The translations under genes and the position numbers were made by a program. This document shows, in pieces, positions 60,506 to 64,000 of a DNA stretch of 64,000 bases. A model generated the notes under the pieces. The model had not been told where the DNA came from. It searched no databases and saw only the letters and a program-made list of their open reading frames with translations. Numbering within the stretch: position 1 is the first letter of the stretch; every line of letters begins with the position of its first letter. The stretch is from Membranipora membranacea (lineage: Eukaryota > Bryozoa > Gymnolaemata > Cheilostomatida > Membraniporidae). The stretch spans positions 3,226,001-3,290,000 of the forward strand of contig OU612075.1 of NCBI GenBank assembly GCA_914767715.1. The letters are read 5' to 3'.

Positions 60506-61600
60506 ATGTACATAGTAAACTTAACAGATTTACATATTGTGTTGTTATCTACTCTTTTGTTGGGAGCAGATCACTCCAACTGTCTACAGGTTTTTGATGG
60601 AAATGGTTAGTGAAGATAGAGACCGACCGCTTGACATTTGTGTGAATTGGACAATGTTAGGTGGAAGTCACATTGACTACCAAAGAGGCTATGCTAAGGA
60701 GAAGGAATTGATAAACTATAGATACTTGATATGACTAAGTAATACATAGAACAGCTCCAGCGCTTATTTGGACAGAAACGATAACTAGCTCAATCGGTTT
60801 ACATAGAGTAGAAATTTATTCATTCTTTAGTGTGTATATTTATAAAAAAAGGAATGTTATCACAAATTGAAACGCGCAAGTTCCAGCTGATGCACATTAT
60901 GTTTATAGTTAAAGCATATAACAGCAGAGTCCGAACCAAGCAGGTAGGATATTTTGGCAGACCTCTTATTAAGTTGTTTTTATTTACTAGATGTCAATAC
61001 ATAACACCTATATCTGTACATGGACAGGATAACTACTGGAATGATGAATGTTGATTGTTGTTTCTGCCGGTCTGTAATGTCTGCAATAGTCTTACGTGTC
61101 ACAATGCACATGTCGGACAAGTCTTTGAGATAATGGGGAGCAGCGGATGATATTCAGCTTATCCTTCGACAAATTCCACTCTCTCTCTTTATCTATCATC
61201 ATTTTTCTCGGCATATCTAAGACACCAAAAAACACGATGAAGAACGCGTATGGTCGACTTTTTGACAAAATAGGGTAAAATTTAGTTGACAAAGCATTGT
61301 AATTGCCCAGTTTGATCATAAAATTATGCAGATAAAATATCATGGCACGTCTGTCTTCATATCCATCACAAGTTTGTACTCAAGAAATATTTGCTTTGGT
61401 GTCAAGCAGTAAATAAAATGATTTCGCCGACCTAAAGTGAGTATACATAGAAAATGAGGTTATGCACCGCTCTGCAGAAATGATCTAAGCAAAATAAGGG
61501 TATTTCTTCCCCTGCACTATGAACTTTGGTGTGATATATACTTTTTTTTGGTAAAGCCTCACCCAGGGATTGATCAAATGAGAGCTTGCACAACAAGTAA
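60506..61600. other. Interior of the 7.2-kb element, no gene recognised
   Basis: Short frames on both strands without family resemblance. Possibly further exons of the minus-strand integrase gene, but I cannot identify them. Confidence 0.5.
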
Positions 61601-61606
61601 TAATGA

Positions 61607-61855
61607 TCAATCTATTTTGATGTTTGAGACACAAATGCGGTGGCTTGTGCCGTTGAAGTTTATTTGCAATCGCTCACAATTATAGTGAGACAGAACAGTT
61701 ACCATCCACTTTGCTACTGTTTCCATCTTCTTGTCCTGCAGTACTGTGATGGCCATTATTTTGCGACTAAACGTGTCGATGATGCCATATATATAGAGAC
61801 CATAAGGTTGAGCGAGATACTCATGTCCATTCACTGACCAAATGTAGTTTGGGCC
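61607..61855 (-). pseudogene. Integrase core exon (rve-like), probably inactive
   Basis: A minus-strand exon preceded by a TATAG acceptor. It reads GPNYIWSVNGHEYL, then YGIIDTFSRKIM and TVLQDKKMETVAKW, before drifting to a stop at 61607. It matches the integrase-like family whose usual motif is WxxDGHxKL...GxIDGFSR. The first catalytic Asp is Asn here (VNGH), and no downstream part with the third acidic residue is recognisable. It may be the remnant of the element's own recombinase. Confidence 0.7.
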
Positions 61856-61865
61856 CTATAAACAG

Positions 61866-63736
61866 AAAATTAACGAAAACTGAAGTTTCAACATGCATAC
61901 AACTATGTGCTCAAACTTTGCCAGGTTCGTGGTGGTGGTGGTATTCTATTGTCAATAATTTCCCAATGTGATTGGGATGTGGTTGAATGAAATGCCATAT
62001 TAACTTTTTATTTGGCAAACATTAGGTGCCAAACCTATGATCAACCATCAGTAAAACTGAAATGCACTGAGTCAAACGTATGATCAACCATCAGTAAACT
62101 GAAATGCACCGTAAACAGATTTAGATTTCAAACAAAAGCTTTTGCGACTTTAGTACAGGAGCAGCAGCATCAGCAGCGAACCTTTTGTCATCCTCGTGGT
62201 TGATGCTTCTGACGCCACAGTGACAATGAAATAAAATGCCTTCAGATTGAGAGTAGAATGTGATACAGACGCCCTATGAGGATGAAGAGTCACATTCAAA
62301 TAAACGGTGGAGAGATGCGGAACATGTCATAACTTACAAAAGTTTGTAATTGTGTTTAGGATGTCCAAAACTCATTCATTGCAACCTATATCAGGTCTCT
62401 TCACTTCTATGGTAAGAATCATATTGCATAGGTGATGTGAGTTGCAGTATCTTTAGGTACAATAGGCTATTTACCAATATTCCATTTTGTCATAATTATG
62501 TACAAACGCACTGTGAATGAGTTTGAATCGACAATACATTACCTGTATGAAGAAGAATGATCACACAAGCAATTTCTGTTCCCTTTGCCAAGATATTTGC
62601 ATTCCTGATATCTGTTTCAGCTTTCAAAGAAGGTCATTCCATCTAGCAGAGTCTGAGACATGCCTGTCGACAAAGTGTAACACATGTCATGAAAACTTGG
62701 AAAACGATCTACAAGGATTTTGTCATCGAGTAGTCATGTTTAGAGTGGAGGATTCTGTCATTGAGTAGTCATGTTTAGAGTGAAATGAAATCACGGAGAA
62801 TGGCAAAGACAGAAACCATAACTGTAAACATTTTATCACGCATTCAGAACCTTGCCAAGCTACCTCGCTGTTCATAAAGAAATTGCTGTTGTGCAGAGCT
62901 TCCTGGGCCAACAAAAAAGCCTACACTTAAAGTTGGCCTTCCATCAAATATCTTATTAGGATTAGGACCTGCATGTCACCTTCAAATTCATTACATGTAT
63001 CAACACCATGTACAGTCAGTCATCTTTTGTCAACAAGGATATATATGGAGCTGCAATCATCATGATGTAAAATTGTAAAACTTGAGCATGATGTGGAATG
63101 GATATGAAGCCTCCCAGTAGCTAGTCTAGTGGCTGCCATGAATGATGCATGCATGCCAATGAATGAATGTTTTGCGGGGAAGGGATAGGGTTGTGCTTCC
63201 AAATGCGAAGTAGTAGCTTGTAGGTACTAGTAGTGCAGATAACCTAGCAGAACAAGTACCAAGTTCAAAAAAGAGCCAGTCACTCAGTCAACAACAATGG
63301 TTACACCTACACAGTTAGAGCATGGTTAGAGTTACACATACATAACAATAAGTTACAACACTCACTCCACTGGCTAGCTATTGAGTTGTAATTGATTGTA
63401 AGTAATAGCAAAAAGAAACACCTACCTAACAGTGATTGAAGAATAGCAGTTTACTTGTTGTTCAATAATCATAGTTTGTTATATCAATTTACAGGAACAA
63501 AGTGATATGGATGATGATAAAAACACACCATTTTTCCAAATCTTTACAGGAATAAAAAAAAACCTATCCTTCCTATTTGGCTGAATTAAACAGTATCCGG
63601 TAAAGGTAAAGATCTAAACTCAGAATTAAAATAAAATAAAATTGTTTGAAATTTCTTTTATTTAAGATTTACAAGACATCCGGTTCCGCTTAGCAATAAT
63701 ATATTTTTGAAGAAAAAGGAAAATTTGGCCAAAACA
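61866..63736. other. Right interior of the 7.2-kb element
   Basis: A 61-codon Cys-containing plus-strand frame near 62517 and a minus-strand HCHCGVRS stretch near 62225 could be fragments of element genes, but nothing firm. A short duplicated phrase (atgatcaaccatcagtaaa) occurs at about 62035 and 62080. Confidence 0.45.
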
Positions 63737-63854
63737 AACATCCGGTTTCCTGTTGAAAAGTGTGGCCGCTTTCGTCAACGGTAGCCTGCAGCTTTGACTA
63801 ATTGGGATAAAGTTGTTTTGCTTAGTCCAGCTTTTATCACCTGTAATTATTGAG

Positions 63855-64000
63855 ATGAGTCAACAGTGGAGTTCTAGAGAACACCTCGTGGGATTTGACG
63901 ATTATCCAGAGAAAAACAAAGTATACGATACAGAAGGTGACAGCAATAACTCAACAAAACCTGGGAAAGACTTTTGGTACATAGCTAGAGTATGCTTTCA
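63855..64000 (+). CDS. TNF-type first exon, membrane stub G (cut by window end)
   Basis: ATG 63855, MSQQWSSREHL. The tail contains DDYPEKN and the same GDSNNSTKPG segment as stub C, running into DFWYIARVCF at the window edge. Closest to stub C, with matching upstream sequence (tcacctgtaattattgag). Whether a TNF domain follows lies outside the window. Confidence 0.7.
   Translation, partial: MSQQWSSREHLVGFDDYPEKNKVYDTEGDSNNSTKPGKDFWYIARVCF

Overview
This is a window of animal nuclear DNA, almost certainly from a marine invertebrate. It is AT-rich, with spliced genes, GT-AG introns, tRNA-Arg genes, tRNA- and U2-derived SINEs, non-LTR and Ty3/gypsy retroelements and many small inverted-repeat elements. 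A sponge or cnidarian would fit, but the sequence alone does not settle the taxon. Nothing here is prokaryotic.

Layout. 1-3.3 kb holds only repeats. 3.4-11.5 kb is a nest of elements: a decayed non-LTR retrotransposon, broken once by a 1.04-kb TG...CA insert and again by a complete, very young Ty3/gypsy element on the minus strand (5681-10646, LTRs differing at one position by eye). 11.5-26.6 kb (block A) and 30.9-37.8 kb (block B) are paralogous segments. Each carries a seven-exon gene for a TNF-superfamily ligand (type II membrane protein, furin-type stalk, EDA-like TNF domain) and a minus-strand tRNA-Arg(TCG). Block A is longer because its introns contain several A-specific elements: a 4.4-kb element with about 555-bp inverted repeats, a 318-bp element, a 1.5-kb foldback and hairpin MITEs. 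Block B has its own insertions, including a U2-snRNA-headed SINE and a tRNA SINE.

39.8-48.7 kb and the last 146 bases hold five further copies of a TNF-type first exon (cytoplasmic tail, transmembrane segment, short coil). No TNF domain follows any of them in the window. Three end in their own stop codon, so they look like short type II membrane peptides, or alternatively orphan or alternative first exons. 49.3-53.9 kb is an 11-exon transposon-type gene (family I associate with DUF6729). It is well preserved except for two in-frame stops, both in one frame-neutral exon. 56.6-63.8 kb is a 7,166-bp unit with 46-48-bp perfect terminal inverted repeats and a CCTG target duplication. It carries an intact spliced gene for a katanin-like AAA ATPase lacking the MIT domain and, on the other strand, an integrase-type exon. 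It sits in the upstream region of the last TNF-type exon, and the uninterrupted form of the same site is visible near 39,750.

Most notable: (1) in both TNF genes the end of exon 6, with its splice donor, has become a 40-bp minisatellite (10 and 7 copies). Each unit carries a donor, and every third unit returns to frame. (2) The katanin-bearing inverted-repeat element with an integrase exon. (3) The family of TNF-derived membrane-stub exons.
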